From NCBI GenBank assembly GCA_035353175.1, contig DAOPZC010000053.1, positions 1 to 35,107 on the forward strand: a DNA stretch of 35,107 nt. The letters run 5' to 3'. The position numbers and the translations under genes are program-made. The DNA is from DAOPZC01 sp035353175. Lineage in GTDB: Bacteria; Verrucomicrobiota; Kiritimatiellia; RFP12; UBA1067. The notes below the pieces were generated by a model. The model made no database searches. It was given only the letters and a program-made list of their open reading frames with translations, and had not been told where the DNA came from. Positions 7,684-18,100 of the stretch are shown piece by piece; position 1 is the first letter of the stretch, and every line of letters starts with the position of its first letter.

Positions 7684-10600
7684 ATGGCTGTTTTTCACAG
7701 AATAGGAATCGGGTGCCTCCTGTTTGCCGCAGGCGCCGCCGCAGCCGCCGAGCTGTCGATCGGCCGGGAACAGGTTCAGGCCGTCTTCAATGAGCAGAAC
7801 GGCCGGCTCACACTCGTAAACGGGGCTTCGCGGGCCGCGTTCGCCACCGTCGAGGCTTTCGCGGACACCGGCGCGACGGTCCGCACGGCCGGCGCGAACG
7901 ACACGCGCTTGGGTGCCGGCGAAGCGCTGGAGGCGGTCTACCCCGACGGCCGGCGCGACCAAGTCCTGATCTTCAAAAACCAGCCTTTCATCTTTTTCCG
8001 CACCATCCTCAAGAACGGCGCGGCGCAGGCCGTCACCAACCGCGTCGCATATCCGTCCCTGACGCTGAGCCTCGGTCTTCCCGCCGCCTCGCTGAACTCG
8101 CTCGGTACGGGCGGCCTGCTGAAGCCCGACAAGAATCCCGGCAGTTACATGTGGACCGCCGTGGCCGACCCCGCCACCCGACGCGGTGTGGTCGCGGGCT
8201 GGATCACCACCGACCGAGGCAGCGGCGTCGTGCGCATGAGCGTCACCAACGACGCCGTCCGACTCCTGCCGCACGTGGATTACGGCCGCCTCCTGCTCGC
8301 CCCCGGCCAGGCCGAGACGTCCGAGACCCTCGCGGTCGGTTGCTTCGAAGACGCCCGCCTCGGCCTCGAGGCCTACGCCGACGCCATCGCCAAGGTCTAC
8401 GACATCCATCTGCCCCCCATGCCGACCGTGCACTGCACCTGGTACGTCGACGGCGCCTCGCGCGAGAACGTCCTCACCGGCCGCACCGCCTTCGCCTCGC
8501 AGGTTCTCAAGCCCTTCGGCCTCGGTGTGATCCAGATCGACGACGGCTGGCAGCTCGGCCATTCCACGAACGGCCCCAAGAAGGTCTTTATCAATTACAA
8601 CCCCCAAGGCCCCTACCCCTCGGGCATGCAGCCCACGGCCGCGATGATCAACACGGCGGGCATGACCGCCGGCCTCTGGCTCATCCCCTTCGCGGGCTCA
8701 AGCGACGACCCGTGGTTCGCGGACAAGCTGGCGTGGTTCGCCAAAAAGCCCGACGGCAAGCCCTTCGACACGCGCTGGGGCGGCACCTGCTTCGACCTCA
8801 CCCGACCCGACACGCAGGCCTACCTCAAAGACGTCATCCGCACGATCACGCGCGACTGGGGCTACACGTACCTTAAAATGGACGGCCTCTACACCGGCGC
8901 GTCGCTCAACCTCAACTACGTCTGCGACACCTTCCGCGAGGACGAGATCGGCCAGGCGGCGCTCGCCGACCCGCAGATCACCCAGATCCAGATGATGCGC
9001 AACAGCCTCAAGCTCGTGCGCGACACCGCGGGCAAAGACGTCTTCCTGCTCGGCTGTTGCACCCCGCAGAACATGCGCAGCGCCGGCGCCGCCTTCGGCC
9101 GCGTGGACGCCATGCGCATCGGCCCCGACAACGGCGCGAACTGGTCCGCCATGATGCGCGGGCCCGAGTTCGGCGCCTGGCAGTACTTCCTCAACCGCCG
9201 CGTCTGGTACAACGATCCCGACCCGCTCTACGTCCGCGCATCCCTGCCGCTCGAGCACGCGCAGGCCATCTGCTCGTGGGTCACGCTCAGCGGCGCGATG
9301 AACAGCAGCAGCGAGCACTACGACCGGCTGCCGCCCGAGCGCCTCGACCTCCTCAAGCGCACCATGCCCTCGCACAGCGCCGTGGCGCGCCCCGCCGACC
9401 TTTTCGAGAACCGCATCCCCGGCCTCTGGACCGTCACCGACGCCGCCACCGCCGACCACCCGCGCCGCGACGTGCTCGGGCTCTTCAACTGGGAGAGCGC
9501 GGAGCGGACCGTCGACGAGCCGCTCGCCAAGCTCGGCCTCGACGGCGCGGGCGAGCACATCGCCTTCGACTTCTGGAGCAACTCGCTCACGCCGCCCTTC
9601 AAGGGCCGCCTCGTCCAGACCCTGCGGCCGCAGTCCTGCGCCGTGCTGGCCGTGCGCCCCGTGCTCGACCGCCCGCAGCTGATCTCCACTGCGCGCCACA
9701 TCACCCAGGGCATCGTCGACGTCACCGCCGAGCGCTGGGACGCCAAGACGCGCACGCTCTCCGGCGTCTGCCAAGCGGTCGCCGGCGACCGCAACGAGCT
9801 GCGCATCCTCACCTACACCGGCACCGCCGGGGGCGCGGACGGCCTCGTCCGCGGTGCCGCCGTCGCCTCCGCCTCGCTCACCGGCCCGAACGGCTACGAG
9901 CTGACCATCGCCCCCGGCGAAGGCCAGGTGACCCGGCCCGACGACGCCTACTCCAACGCCAATACGCCGGACGCACCCGCCACCACGCTCTTCGAGCCGA
10001 AGGCCGAGGAGGGCCTCGTGCGCGTCGCCTTCAGCTGCGGCAGCGGCGGGCCGGTCGCCTGGATGGTGACATTCTCCGACAAACCCGCGCTCGCCCTGAC
10101 GCCCGCCGCCTCCGGCCTCAAGGCGGAGATGCCCGACATCTACGGCCCCGTGACCCTTACCTGGCAGAGCAACACCCGCGCCTGCGAGATCCGCCGCGAC
10201 GGCCAGACCGTCGCGCCCGCCGCGCTCGGCGGCCTCTGGCGCGACACCCGCGTCGCGTCGCGGAAGACCTATCGCTACGAGGTCGTGCCCTTCACCTTCG
10301 CCGGCGCGCGCGGCGCAGCGCAGGCCACCACCTTCACCGTGCCCGAAATCCCGCAGTTCGGCAACGTGCCGCCCAAGCCCGACGTCAAGCTCGACAGCCT
10401 CAAGCCGCTCAAGACGGCGGTAGGCTGGGGTTCCCTCAAGGTCGGCACCTCACTCAACGGCCCGCTGCGCCTCGGGCAGGCGACCTACGCCTCCGGCGTC
10501 TGCATCCACGCCGATGGCTACGCGGTCTACGCGCGCGACCCGGCGTGGCGGCGCTTCGTCGCGGTTGCGGGCATCGACGAGAGCCAGCGCCCGCAGAACC

Positions 10601-10815
10601 AGTCCAGCGTCATCTTCAGCGTCGCGGCCGAGGCCGCGGACGGCCGCCGCGTGCTCGCCGTCTCGCCCGTCATCCGCTTCGGCCAGCGCGAGCGCTGGCA
10701 CTTCGACGTCGAGCTGCCCAAGGACGCCGAGCGCGTCGTGATCCTCTCCGAGTCCGCCGGCGACGGCAACAAGAGCGACCACGGCGACTGGTGCAACGCC
10801 GGCTTCATCAAGTGA
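7684..10815 (+). CDS. GH36/GH27-like alpha-galactosidase with C-terminal NPCBM domain
   Basis: A 1043-residue secreted glycosidase. The start is at 7684, where a Sec signal begins (MAVFHRIGIGCLLFAAGAAA), not at the upstream open-frame end inside the terminator. An N-terminal beta-sandwich precedes a TIM barrel with the clan GH-D signatures: IQIDDGWQ, the nucleophile D400 in YLKMDGL, and the acid/base D482 in RIGPDNG. From about residue 900 a novel-putative carbohydrate-binding module (NPCBM) is visible (VGWGSLKVG, YASGVCIHADGYAVYA, FVAVAGIDES, VSPVIRFG). The enzyme should remove alpha-galactosyl groups from galactomannan, raffinose-type or host glycans in the periplasm or outside. It shares strand and region with a sialidase-like protein and a xylanase. 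Family is well supported; the exact GH subfamily is less sure. Confidence 0.85.
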   Translation: MAVFHRIGIGCLLFAAGAAAAAELSIGREQVQAVFNEQNGRLTLVNGASRAAFATVEAFADTGATVRTAGANDTRLGAGEALEAVYPDGRRDQVLIFKNQPFIFFRTILKNGAAQAVTNRVAYPSLTLSLGLPAASLNSLGTGGLLKPDKNPGSYMWTAVADPATRRGVVAGWITTDRGSGVVRMSVTNDAVRLLPHVDYGRLLLAPGQAETSETLAVGCFEDARLGLEAYADAIAKVYDIHLPPMPTVHCTWYVDGASRENVLTGRTAFASQVLKPFGLGVIQIDDGWQLGHSTNGPKKVFINYNPQGPYPSGMQPTAAMINTAGMTAGLWLIPFAGSSDDPWFADKLAWFAKKPDGKPFDTRWGGTCFDLTRPDTQAYLKDVIRTITRDWGYTYLKMDGLYTGASLNLNYVCDTFREDEIGQAALADPQITQIQMMRNSLKLVRDTAGKDVFLLGCCTPQNMRSAGAAFGRVDAMRIGPDNGANWSAMMRGPEFGAWQYFLNRRVWYNDPDPLYVRASLPLEHAQAICSWVTLSGAMNSSSEHYDRLPPERLDLLKRTMPSHSAVARPADLFENRIPGLWTVTDAATADHPRRDVLGLFNWESAERTVDEPLAKLGLDGAGEHIAFDFWSNSLTPPFKGRLVQTLRPQSCAVLAVRPVLDRPQLISTARHITQGIVDVTAERWDAKTRTLSGVCQAVAGDRNELRILTYTGTAGGADGLVRGAAVASASLTGPNGYELTIAPGEGQVTRPDDAYSNANTPDAPATTLFEPKAEEGLVRVAFSCGSGGPVAWMVTFSDKPALALTPAASGLKAEMPDIYGPVTLTWQSNTRACEIRRDGQTVAPAALGGLWRDTRVASRKTYRYEVVPFTFAGARGAAQATTFTVPEIPQFGNVPPKPDVKLDSLKPLKTAVGWGSLKVGTSLNGPLRLGQATYASGVCIHADGYAVYARDPAWRRFVAVAGIDESQRPQNQSSVIFSVAAEAADGRRVLAVSPVIRFGQRERWHFDVELPKDAERVVILSESAGDGNKSDHGDWCNAGFIK

Positions 10816-10932
10816 TCGTGTTAGACTCATGTTTTTGGCCTGCGGGGCGAGAGTGGTTGGTTGCGCCGCCCCGGGGGTAGGACACTCGACAGGCAGACGC
10901 GACAAGCGCTCGACGTCAGCGAAAGGAAAACC

Positions 10933-12558
10933 GTGAAACAACCGATTCTCATCCCCATGCTGGCCCTTTTCGTAATGGCGAACGGATGCCGGAGCACCTC
11001 CGACACACAGGCGGAACACCCCGCACAGGTTTCTGATGCCCGACTGTCCGGACGGTGCGCGGGGGCCCCGATCTGTCTGAGCGCCAACGACCTGTCGATC
11101 GCGACGGGCCAACCCTCGCTCGTGCCCATGTCAAACGGGTCCACACAGATCCCGGTCTGGTCTCTCTCGGGCAACACGGTCGGGCAGTCTGTCGCCGGGC
11201 TCGTGCCCGGCCTCCCCAGCGGGTGCGCCGCCGTAAAGGTCGAGATCGTCGTGACCACGACCGACGCGTCGACCAGTCCCAGCTATGAGGATGTCTACCG
11301 GTGCCATCTGTCGCAGTTGGTGGAGGGCACCCCCTTCTCGTCCCGGTATGCTCTGGGCGCCCCTGTGCGCACAGCGCTGCCCGCCGCACCGTTCCACACC
11401 CGCACCATCGTCCTGGAGTCCTACTACCCCATGGAGCCGAACGCACCCTTGTGGGTGCGCATTCAGCGGGAACCCGGCGATCCGGCCGACACCTTCACCC
11501 ACCCCACCGGCCTGGTCCTGGTCAAGGTAACGCCCTTGGACGCGCTCGCGGCGCCGCATGTCGTGGAGAACGTGAGCGGCTACAATTCGTGGCCGATGAT
11601 CCAGGCCATCGGCGGGAAGCTGGTCTGCGTGTACTGCCGCGGCACGGCGCACTCGATCGGCGAAGACGTCCGCGCGGTTTACGCGCGCACCTCCACGGAC
11701 GGCGGAAAAACGTGGACGAAGGAAACGGTGGTCGCCAACACGCCGGGCTACGGCGAGGTCACCGTCGGCAAGGGGCTGGACGCCACGGGGGCGATGCTCC
11801 TCTGGGTACGCCGAATCGGGAAGGACTGGAACCACGACCTCTACCGCACCACGGACGGCGTGACGTTCACGCGCGTGGCGACGCCGACGCTCGCCGTGAC
11901 CCCCGTGCAGATCACCGACGTCTTCGCGGTCCCCACCGTCGGGCTCATGGCCCTGTGGTTCGGCGGGCGCTACGCTGAAGACACGAGCCACTCGTGGGGC
12001 ACGCTGACCAGCCGCGACAATGGCGCGACCTGGGTGCAGACTCCCGTCGAGTCCGGGCTGACCAAGCAGGAGTGGGCGACCGAGCCCTCGGCCGTCTATC
12101 TCGGCGACGGCAAGATTTTGGCCATCGGACGGGCCGAAGGGGGACGCTTTCAGTTCCAGATGATCTCCACCGACTACGGCGCGACATGGACGCGCAAGCA
12201 GACCAACATCGGCGATGTCTCCGCCTCCACTCCGAGCCTGATCCTCGACGCCAAAACCGGCCTGCTCAGCAACTATTACTATCAGCGCGGGCGCGGCATC
12301 CTTCGGCGCCGGGTCGCCGCCCCCGACAGCGTGTTCGGCCATCCCCTCAACTGGCCCGTATCCGAGGCGGTCGCCATCGGCAGCAAGATCCCGATCGATG
12401 CGGGCAACGTGAACGCCACCGTGATCGGCGGCACGCACTATCTCGCCTTCTACTCCGGCCAGGCGCCCGACACGGCGGTCTTGGTCTCCGAGTGCCCGGC
12501 ACCGGTTGCCGAACAGGCGCTTTCCAACCCCTCGCGCCCCGTCGGGCCGCGCGAATAG
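10933..12558 (+). CDS. BNR/sialidase-like beta-propeller lipoprotein
   Basis: A 541-residue protein. The GTG at 10933 is chosen because AAAGGAAAA precedes it and it opens a lipoprotein signal ending MANGC. Residues ~40-215 form an unrecognised N-terminal domain. From ~215 a six-bladed propeller is indicated by three Asp boxes, STDGGKTWT (~254), SRDNGATWV (~360) and STDYGATWT (~412). The segment where sialidases carry the RIP arginine reads YNSWPMIQAIGG, so the triad arginine at that site appears to be missing. It may therefore cleave another sugar or only bind glycan. It is surface or periplasmic by its lipobox, and lies between alpha-galactosidase and xylanase, 117 nt after the former. Confidence 0.75.
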   Translation: MKQPILIPMLALFVMANGCRSTSDTQAEHPAQVSDARLSGRCAGAPICLSANDLSIATGQPSLVPMSNGSTQIPVWSLSGNTVGQSVAGLVPGLPSGCAAVKVEIVVTTTDASTSPSYEDVYRCHLSQLVEGTPFSSRYALGAPVRTALPAAPFHTRTIVLESYYPMEPNAPLWVRIQREPGDPADTFTHPTGLVLVKVTPLDALAAPHVVENVSGYNSWPMIQAIGGKLVCVYCRGTAHSIGEDVRAVYARTSTDGGKTWTKETVVANTPGYGEVTVGKGLDATGAMLLWVRRIGKDWNHDLYRTTDGVTFTRVATPTLAVTPVQITDVFAVPTVGLMALWFGGRYAEDTSHSWGTLTSRDNGATWVQTPVESGLTKQEWATEPSAVYLGDGKILAIGRAEGGRFQFQMISTDYGATWTRKQTNIGDVSASTPSLILDAKTGLLSNYYYQRGRGILRRRVAAPDSVFGHPLNWPVSEAVAIGSKIPIDAGNVNATVIGGTHYLAFYSGQAPDTAVLVSECPAPVAEQALSNPSRPVGPRE

Positions 12559-12736
12559 GGCCGACTGGCGCCGCGCCCTCCTCCTCGTCCCCGTCTCGAC
12601 AAACCGGCAAAATCCTTGCTAATGTAGTCGCCAATCGGGTTGGTATACGGGACGGGCCCACGACAAAAAAACCTATGGTGCCGGACCGCGCCTGTTCCTT
12701 TATTGTCGGAAACGTGCCGAAGCAAACAGGACAATC

Positions 12737-14509
12737 ATGAACACACGCCTCTTCGCGCTCTTCGCCCTCCTGCCCCTCTTCCTCGCCGCCACGCCCGCGC
12801 CGGAGGGCGGCGTGCCGGTCATTCCCGTCAACGCCATCGGCACGCTGCGCGAGGCGACGCCCTCGCAATACGGGACGCTGACGCGCGTGAAGGTCGACGG
12901 CCAACCCTTCGCCGAGGCCCTGCGCTGCGAGGTCACCGCCAAGCCCGGCCACGCCTGGGGCATCCAGTTCCAGTTCCGCACCACCCGCCGGGTCGAGAAG
13001 GGCGAGGTGCTCTGGGCGCGCTTCTACGGCCGCACCGTGGCCGCCAAGACCGAGAGCGGCGAAGGCCGCGCCTGCGCCATCTTCGAGCGCGGGAGCCCGC
13101 CGAACGAGAAGTCGCTCGGCCTCGACATCGACCTCGGGCGCGAGTGGAAGGAGTATTTTCTGCCCTTCAAGTCGCTCAACACCTACGAGGCCGGCAAGGC
13201 CTCGTCCGGCTTCCACCTCGGCGCGCTGGAGCAGACCCTCGAGATCGCGGACTTCGAGGTCTTCTCCTACGGCAAGGGCTACGACATGGGCCGCCTGCCG
13301 CGCACCCGGGCCGCCTACGCCGGCCAGGCGCCCGACGCCCCGTGGCGCGCGGCCGCCGCGGCGCGCATCGAGCAGCACCGCAAAGCCGACCTCCGCGTGC
13401 GAGTGACGGATGCGGCGGGCCAGCCGCTGCCCGGCGCAAAGGTGACGGTGGCCATGAAGCGCCACGCCTTCGGCTGGGGCTCGGCCGTCACCGTCAAAGG
13501 CATTCTGCAGCAGGATGCCGACGGCGAGAAGTACCGCTCCGTCATCGAGAAGCACTTCACGCGCGTGGTGTTCGAGAACGACATGAAGTGGCACAGCTGG
13601 GACAACCCTGCCCATCACGCGGACATTCTCAAGGCCACGGACTGGCTGCGGGCGCGCGGCATCGAGGTGCGCGGCCACAACCTGATCTGGCCCTCGTGGC
13701 GCAACACGCCGAAGGACCTGCAAGCACTCAAGGGCGACCCCGCGGCGTTGCGCCAGCGCATCAACCGCCACATCGCCGACGAGGTCGCGGCCCTGCGGGG
13801 ACGCCTTGTGGACTGGGACGTGGTCAACGAGCCCTACGACAACCACGACGTCACAGACATCCTGGGCAACGGCGAGCTGATCGCGTGGTTCAAGCTCGCG
13901 CGGGAGAACGACCCCGACGTGCGGCTCACGCTCAACGACTACGCCATCCTCTCCGCGGGCGGCCTGGACACGCGCCACCAGGACCACTTCGAGCAGACGC
14001 TGCGCTTCCTCAAGGACGGCGGCGCGCCGATCACGGGACTCGGCATGCAGGCGCACTTCGGCGGTGCCCCCACCCCTCCCGCGCGCATGCTGGCGATCCT
14101 CGACCGCTTCGCCGCGCTCGGCCTCGACATCTCCATCACCGAGCACGACATCGACACCACCGACGAGCAGCTGCAGGCCGATTTCACCCGCGACTTCCTG
14201 ACCACGGTCTTCAGCCACCCCGCGGTCACCGCGGTACTGACGTGGGGCTTCTGGCAGAACGCCCACTGGCGCCCCAACGCGGCCTACTACCGCAGCGACT
14301 GGTCCCTCACCCCCGCCGGCCAGGTCTGGCTCGACCTCGTGACGAAGACGTGGTGGACGTCCGCCGCGCTCGAGAGCGCCGCGGACGGCACGGCCCGCAC
14401 GCGCGGCTTCCTCGGCGACTACGAGATCACGGTCACGCACAACGGAACCAGCAAAACCGTCCCGACCAAGCTGTCGAAAGCCGGCGCCACCGTCGACGTC
14501 TCCCTGTAG
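12737..14509 (+). CDS. GH10 endo-1,4-beta-xylanase with N-terminal carbohydrate-binding-like domain
   Basis: A 590-residue secreted glycoside hydrolase (signal MNTRLFALFALLPLFLAA). Residues ~25-190 look like a beta-sandwich binding module; the GH10 barrel starts near 235 (FGWGSAVTVKG). Catalytic residues are the acid/base E365 in DVVNEPYDN and the nucleophile E469 in ISITEHDID. Other family marks are ENDMKWHSW, RGHNLIWPSW and VLTWGFWQNAHW. A short C-terminal beta-rich tail follows. It should cut internal xylan bonds. The ribosome site is weak (AGGACA, 6 nt). The start at 12737 fits the signal peptide. A very long antisense open frame across it is a composition artefact. Confidence 0.92.
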   Translation: MNTRLFALFALLPLFLAATPAPEGGVPVIPVNAIGTLREATPSQYGTLTRVKVDGQPFAEALRCEVTAKPGHAWGIQFQFRTTRRVEKGEVLWARFYGRTVAAKTESGEGRACAIFERGSPPNEKSLGLDIDLGREWKEYFLPFKSLNTYEAGKASSGFHLGALEQTLEIADFEVFSYGKGYDMGRLPRTRAAYAGQAPDAPWRAAAAARIEQHRKADLRVRVTDAAGQPLPGAKVTVAMKRHAFGWGSAVTVKGILQQDADGEKYRSVIEKHFTRVVFENDMKWHSWDNPAHHADILKATDWLRARGIEVRGHNLIWPSWRNTPKDLQALKGDPAALRQRINRHIADEVAALRGRLVDWDVVNEPYDNHDVTDILGNGELIAWFKLARENDPDVRLTLNDYAILSAGGLDTRHQDHFEQTLRFLKDGGAPITGLGMQAHFGGAPTPPARMLAILDRFAALGLDISITEHDIDTTDEQLQADFTRDFLTTVFSHPAVTAVLTWGFWQNAHWRPNAAYYRSDWSLTPAGQVWLDLVTKTWWTSAALESAADGTARTRGFLGDYEITVTHNGTSKTVPTKLSKAGATVDVSL

Positions 14510-14550
14510 CTCAGACGCCTCGCCCCCCCTTGCAGGGCGCTCAGAGAACG

Positions 14551-14995
14551 TCACGGCACAGGCGTCACGGGCCGCAGTTGAAATGGGCCGGCCTCCTGAA
14601 CGTGCAGGAAGAACGGTTGCGCCGACTGGTCTGCAACGACATTCTGCGGCTCGCCATGAGGGCCCGTGAACAGGAGGAGTCCGAGCGGGCCGTACGCCCG
14701 TGGGGGCCGCGACCTCGGAGAATGCGAAAGGTGTTCGCGCATCGCGTTGTTGAGCGTGCTGGCGTTTTCGCGCGGCCCCGGGACACACGTGTAACTGAGT
14801 GACGACGTGCCGGCCGACGTGAACGCCCCGCGCCAGACCGAGCGCTCGTCCGTGAGTGTGGTGTGGGAATGCCCGGAAAACGCGACTGCGTTCGGGTAGG
14901 GCGAAAGCGCGCGCGTGGACTGGCCGTCGTCGTGGCCCCACGCCCACGGCCCACAGACGGTGGCCTGCGGATGCGCCCAACGAAATGAACGTGTG
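14551..14995 (-). pseudogene. 5'-truncated calcineurin-like metallophosphoesterase remnant
   Basis: About 148 codons that match the C-terminal half of a purple-acid/calcineurin-type phosphoesterase: HPQATVCGPWAWG, then YPNAVAFSGHSHTTLTDERS with the metal-binding GHSH, followed by VWRGAFTSAGTSSLSY. The N-terminal metal motifs (D-x-H, GD-x-x-D, GNH) are absent because the frame meets the hairpin at 14976-15006 just upstream of the first recognisable residues. There is no usable start or ribosome site. It is probably the remnant of a gene lost by rearrangement at that hairpin, or displaced by the plus-strand gene that follows. Confidence 0.55.
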
Positions 14996-15006
14996 CTTTT
15001 GTTGGG
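14976..15006. repeat. Hairpin with CCCAAC/GTTGGG ends
   Basis: Stem CCCAACGAAA (14976-14985) pairs with TTTTGTTGGG (14997-15006) with one G-T pair and an 11-base loop. It marks the truncation point of the phosphoesterase remnant and lies ~20 bases before the promoter of the next gene. It may be an operator, a terminator stem or a recombination scar. Confidence 0.45.
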
Positions 15007-15024
15007 TGACAAAACGTCGCCGGT

Positions 15025-15053
15025 TTGACAAAATGTATCTTCCCGTTTAGACG
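15025..15053 (+). promoter_or_regulatory. Candidate sigma-70 promoter for the large surface protein
   Basis: A perfect -35 box TTGACA (15025-15030) is followed after 17 nt by TAGACG (15048-15053), a weak -10. It is 58 bases before the start at 15112. Confidence 0.4.
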
Positions 15054-15111
15054 AGATGGTGATGGTGTTGAGCGTCGGCGATCAAACCCTGTTCGGACTG
15101 GAGACCTAATC

Positions 15112-18100
15112 ATGAAACACATGCGCCCATCAGACCCGGCATTCCAAACGGCCCTTATGGCATTGACGCTCGTAGGCATCTGGTCTGTGGCATCAAACGG
15201 TTCGGCCGAAAGCAACCCGCAAACGTTTTGTTCAGCGAGCGCTGCACACGAGTCTGTGACCCTCGTCAAAACGTGGTGTGCGGCTGACGGCTCCGAATTG
15301 TCCGCTCCGCCTTCGCTTTCGCAAACGGTCACCCTCACGCTGACCGGCTCCAAAGCTTGGATGCGGGTCATCTATCCCGCGGGGGACACGTCGCGCCCCA
15401 TTCTGACATCTGCGGTGCAGAAGCCCGACGGGGCGGGCTCCTCCTGGCCGGCCGAAATCAGCGCCACGTTCAACAGCGACACAAGCGTGACCGCGAACTC
15501 CACGAAAAACCTGTCCAACGTGGTCTTGCTTTTTGCCGATTGCGCCGAACAGAAGTTTGACGGCCTCACCGGCTATTCTCAGACTTTCTCCGGCACAGGG
15601 GCGAACGCCGGCAAGACGGTGATCGGCGTTTGGATCAAATCGGGGAACAACAAGAGTGGCGACGGCTCCGGGTACGGGACATACGTTGGGCGCGCCCTGA
15701 TGATCGCCGGCGGCGATACGTATACGGTGACGGAAACAGGGCTGCCGGGCGGCTGGGCCTGCGCTGCGGGCCTCGGCACGTTCACATGCGCCGGGGGCTG
15801 CGCCACGCATGCGGTCAAGAACCAGGCAACCCAAAGCCACGCCCCCGCCGTCAAGCTGGTGAAGACGGCGGGGACGGCTCTGGACGGCGACGTCTACCCG
15901 ATTTGCGGCTCGCATCTTGTGACCTACACGTATGTGGTGACAAACACCGGGTACACCTGGCTGAAAGATCTGACCGTGACGGACGATATACTCGGCACCG
16001 TCGGAGCTGTGGCAGGCCCTGTTGCGCCGGGCGCTTCGGCCATTCTGACGCTGGACGCAACCGTGTCGGCGACGGTGACGAACGAGGGAACGGTTGTCGC
16101 AACGCCCTGCACGCCAACCGGCGGTGCGATTCCCGGCACATCGCCGGTGTCAGATACGGACCAGGCGATCGTGGCCGTGCTGGACGGCGTAAGCCACGGC
16201 ACCGTGACGCTTTCCAAACAGTGGTATGACGCCGATGGGAACCTGTTGTCTTCGACGCCCGCACTCGTGTCCAACGTGACGGTGATCGCCTCAAACGCCT
16301 ATGCGTGGGTGGCGCTCGCGTTTTCCGCGGGAGCCACGAACCCGCCGGCGATCACCTCGGCCGTGCTGAAGCCGGAAGGGGCGGGCGCGAATTGGCCCGA
16401 GCTGGTCAGCGCGACGTTCGACGGCATCTCGCAGGCCGTGACGGCGTATTCGACAAAAAATCTGTCCAATGTGGTGCTGAAGTTTGCGGACGGCGCCGAG
16501 CAGAAGTTCGACCGTCTGACCGGATACTGCCAGACGTTCGCCGGAACCGGCGCGAACGCCGGCAAAGGCATCGTCGGCATTTGGATCAAATCGGGTGATA
16601 ACGCCAGCGGCGATGGCCCCGGGTTCGGCTCGTATGTCGCTCCGGCGCTGATGATTTCAAACGGCGTTTCGTATGTCGTCACGGAAATCGGACTGCCGGA
16701 AGGCTGGACGTGCACGTCGGGCCTCGGCACCTTCACAAGCAGAGGCGAAAGCGCGACGCACACGGTCAAAAACCAGGCCTTGCCTGATCCGGTTCCGAGC
16801 GTTCGTCTGATCAAGACGGCTGGGACCGCCTTGGACGGCGATGTCTTCACGCTGAACGGAGCAGGCTCAGTGACCTACGTGTATCAAGTTCAGAACGTGG
16901 GCAACACCTGGCTAAAAAATCTGGCCGTGACCGACGATAAACTCGGGGCCGTCGGAACCGTGGACGGCCCGCTGGCCCCGTCAGCTACGGCGGCGTTGAC
17001 CAAGACGGTCGAGGTCTCCGCAACGGTGACCAATGTGGGGTCGGTCGCGGCGACTCCCTGCATGCAGAGCGGAGAGATGCTGGGCCTCGCCGACGTCACC
17101 GGCACGGACGATGCCGTCGTGCGGCTGAAAGCGTTGTCCGCGCTGGGCGATTTCGTGTGGCTTGACTCGAACGCGAACGGCATTCAGGATGCGGGCGAAG
17201 CCGGGCTCGCGGGTGTGGACGTGCGGCTGTGCGATGCGGACGGAAACGCGCTGGAGGCGAATGCGGTGACCGATGCGAACGGCGGATACCGGTTCGAGAA
17301 TGTGTTGCCGGGAAACTATCGGGTTCTGTTTGCAGTTCCTGCCGGTTATCTGCTGAGTGCGACTTTCGAGGGCGACAGCACCGCGCTCGACAGCGATGCT
17401 GCTCCCGAGACCGGACTGACGCCAGCCGTCGCCGTGCCCGAGGGCGCCACGAACATGACTCTGGATGCCGGAATGTGGCTGCCGCAACCGGCGGTAACGT
17501 TGGTCAAGACGGCGGGAACCGCGCTGGATGGGGATACCTGCACGATCATCGGGCCGGGAACCGTGACGTACACCTATGCCGTGAAAAACATCGGCAACAC
17601 GTACCTCAATAATCTGGTCGTGACCGATGACAAGCTCGGATTTGTCGGCGTTATCGGCACGGCGTTGGCGCCGGGAGCCGAGGCGAGTCTGACTGCGGCT
17701 GCGCCCCTGTCTGCCGACGTGACGAATGTGGGCACGGTGACGGGGACTCCCGTGACGCCGCAGGACGATCCGATTGCCGGATTGCAGGACGTGTCCGACA
17801 GCGATGACGCTGTCGTGCAGGTTCTGCCCTCGGTGCGCGCCGCGCTGGGAGACCGTGTCTGGGTGGACGCGAACGCCAATGGGGTGCAGGACGCTGGCGA
17901 ACCGGGGCTGATCGGCGTGACGGTGACCCTGCGCGACGCCGCTGGCGCGACATTGTCTTCGGCCGTCACCGCGTCCGACGGAAGCTATCTGTTCGACAAT
18001 CTGGCGGCGGGCACCTATTCCCTGCGCTTTACCCTGCCGTCAACGTTGTGGCGGTTTACCACCTGCGGACAAGGGACCGATGGCGCGGCGGACAGCGATG

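Noticed and set aside
9057..10880. 607-codon open frame on the plus strand
   Set aside because: Out-of-frame shadow of the alpha-galactosidase gene, composed almost only of Arg, Pro, Ala and His.
14975..15007. GCCCAAC...GTTGGGT hairpin as an integron attC site
   Set aside because: Both core heptamers match consensus, but only 19 bases lie between them, too short for the L boxes and spacer of attC. Kept as a plain hairpin.
12347..15031. 894-codon open frame on the minus strand
   Set aside because: It is antisense to the xylanase and sialidase-like genes, rich in Arg/Ala/Gly with no domain. High GC makes such shadow frames common. Only its region near 14551-14995, in another frame, carries a real phosphoesterase remnant.
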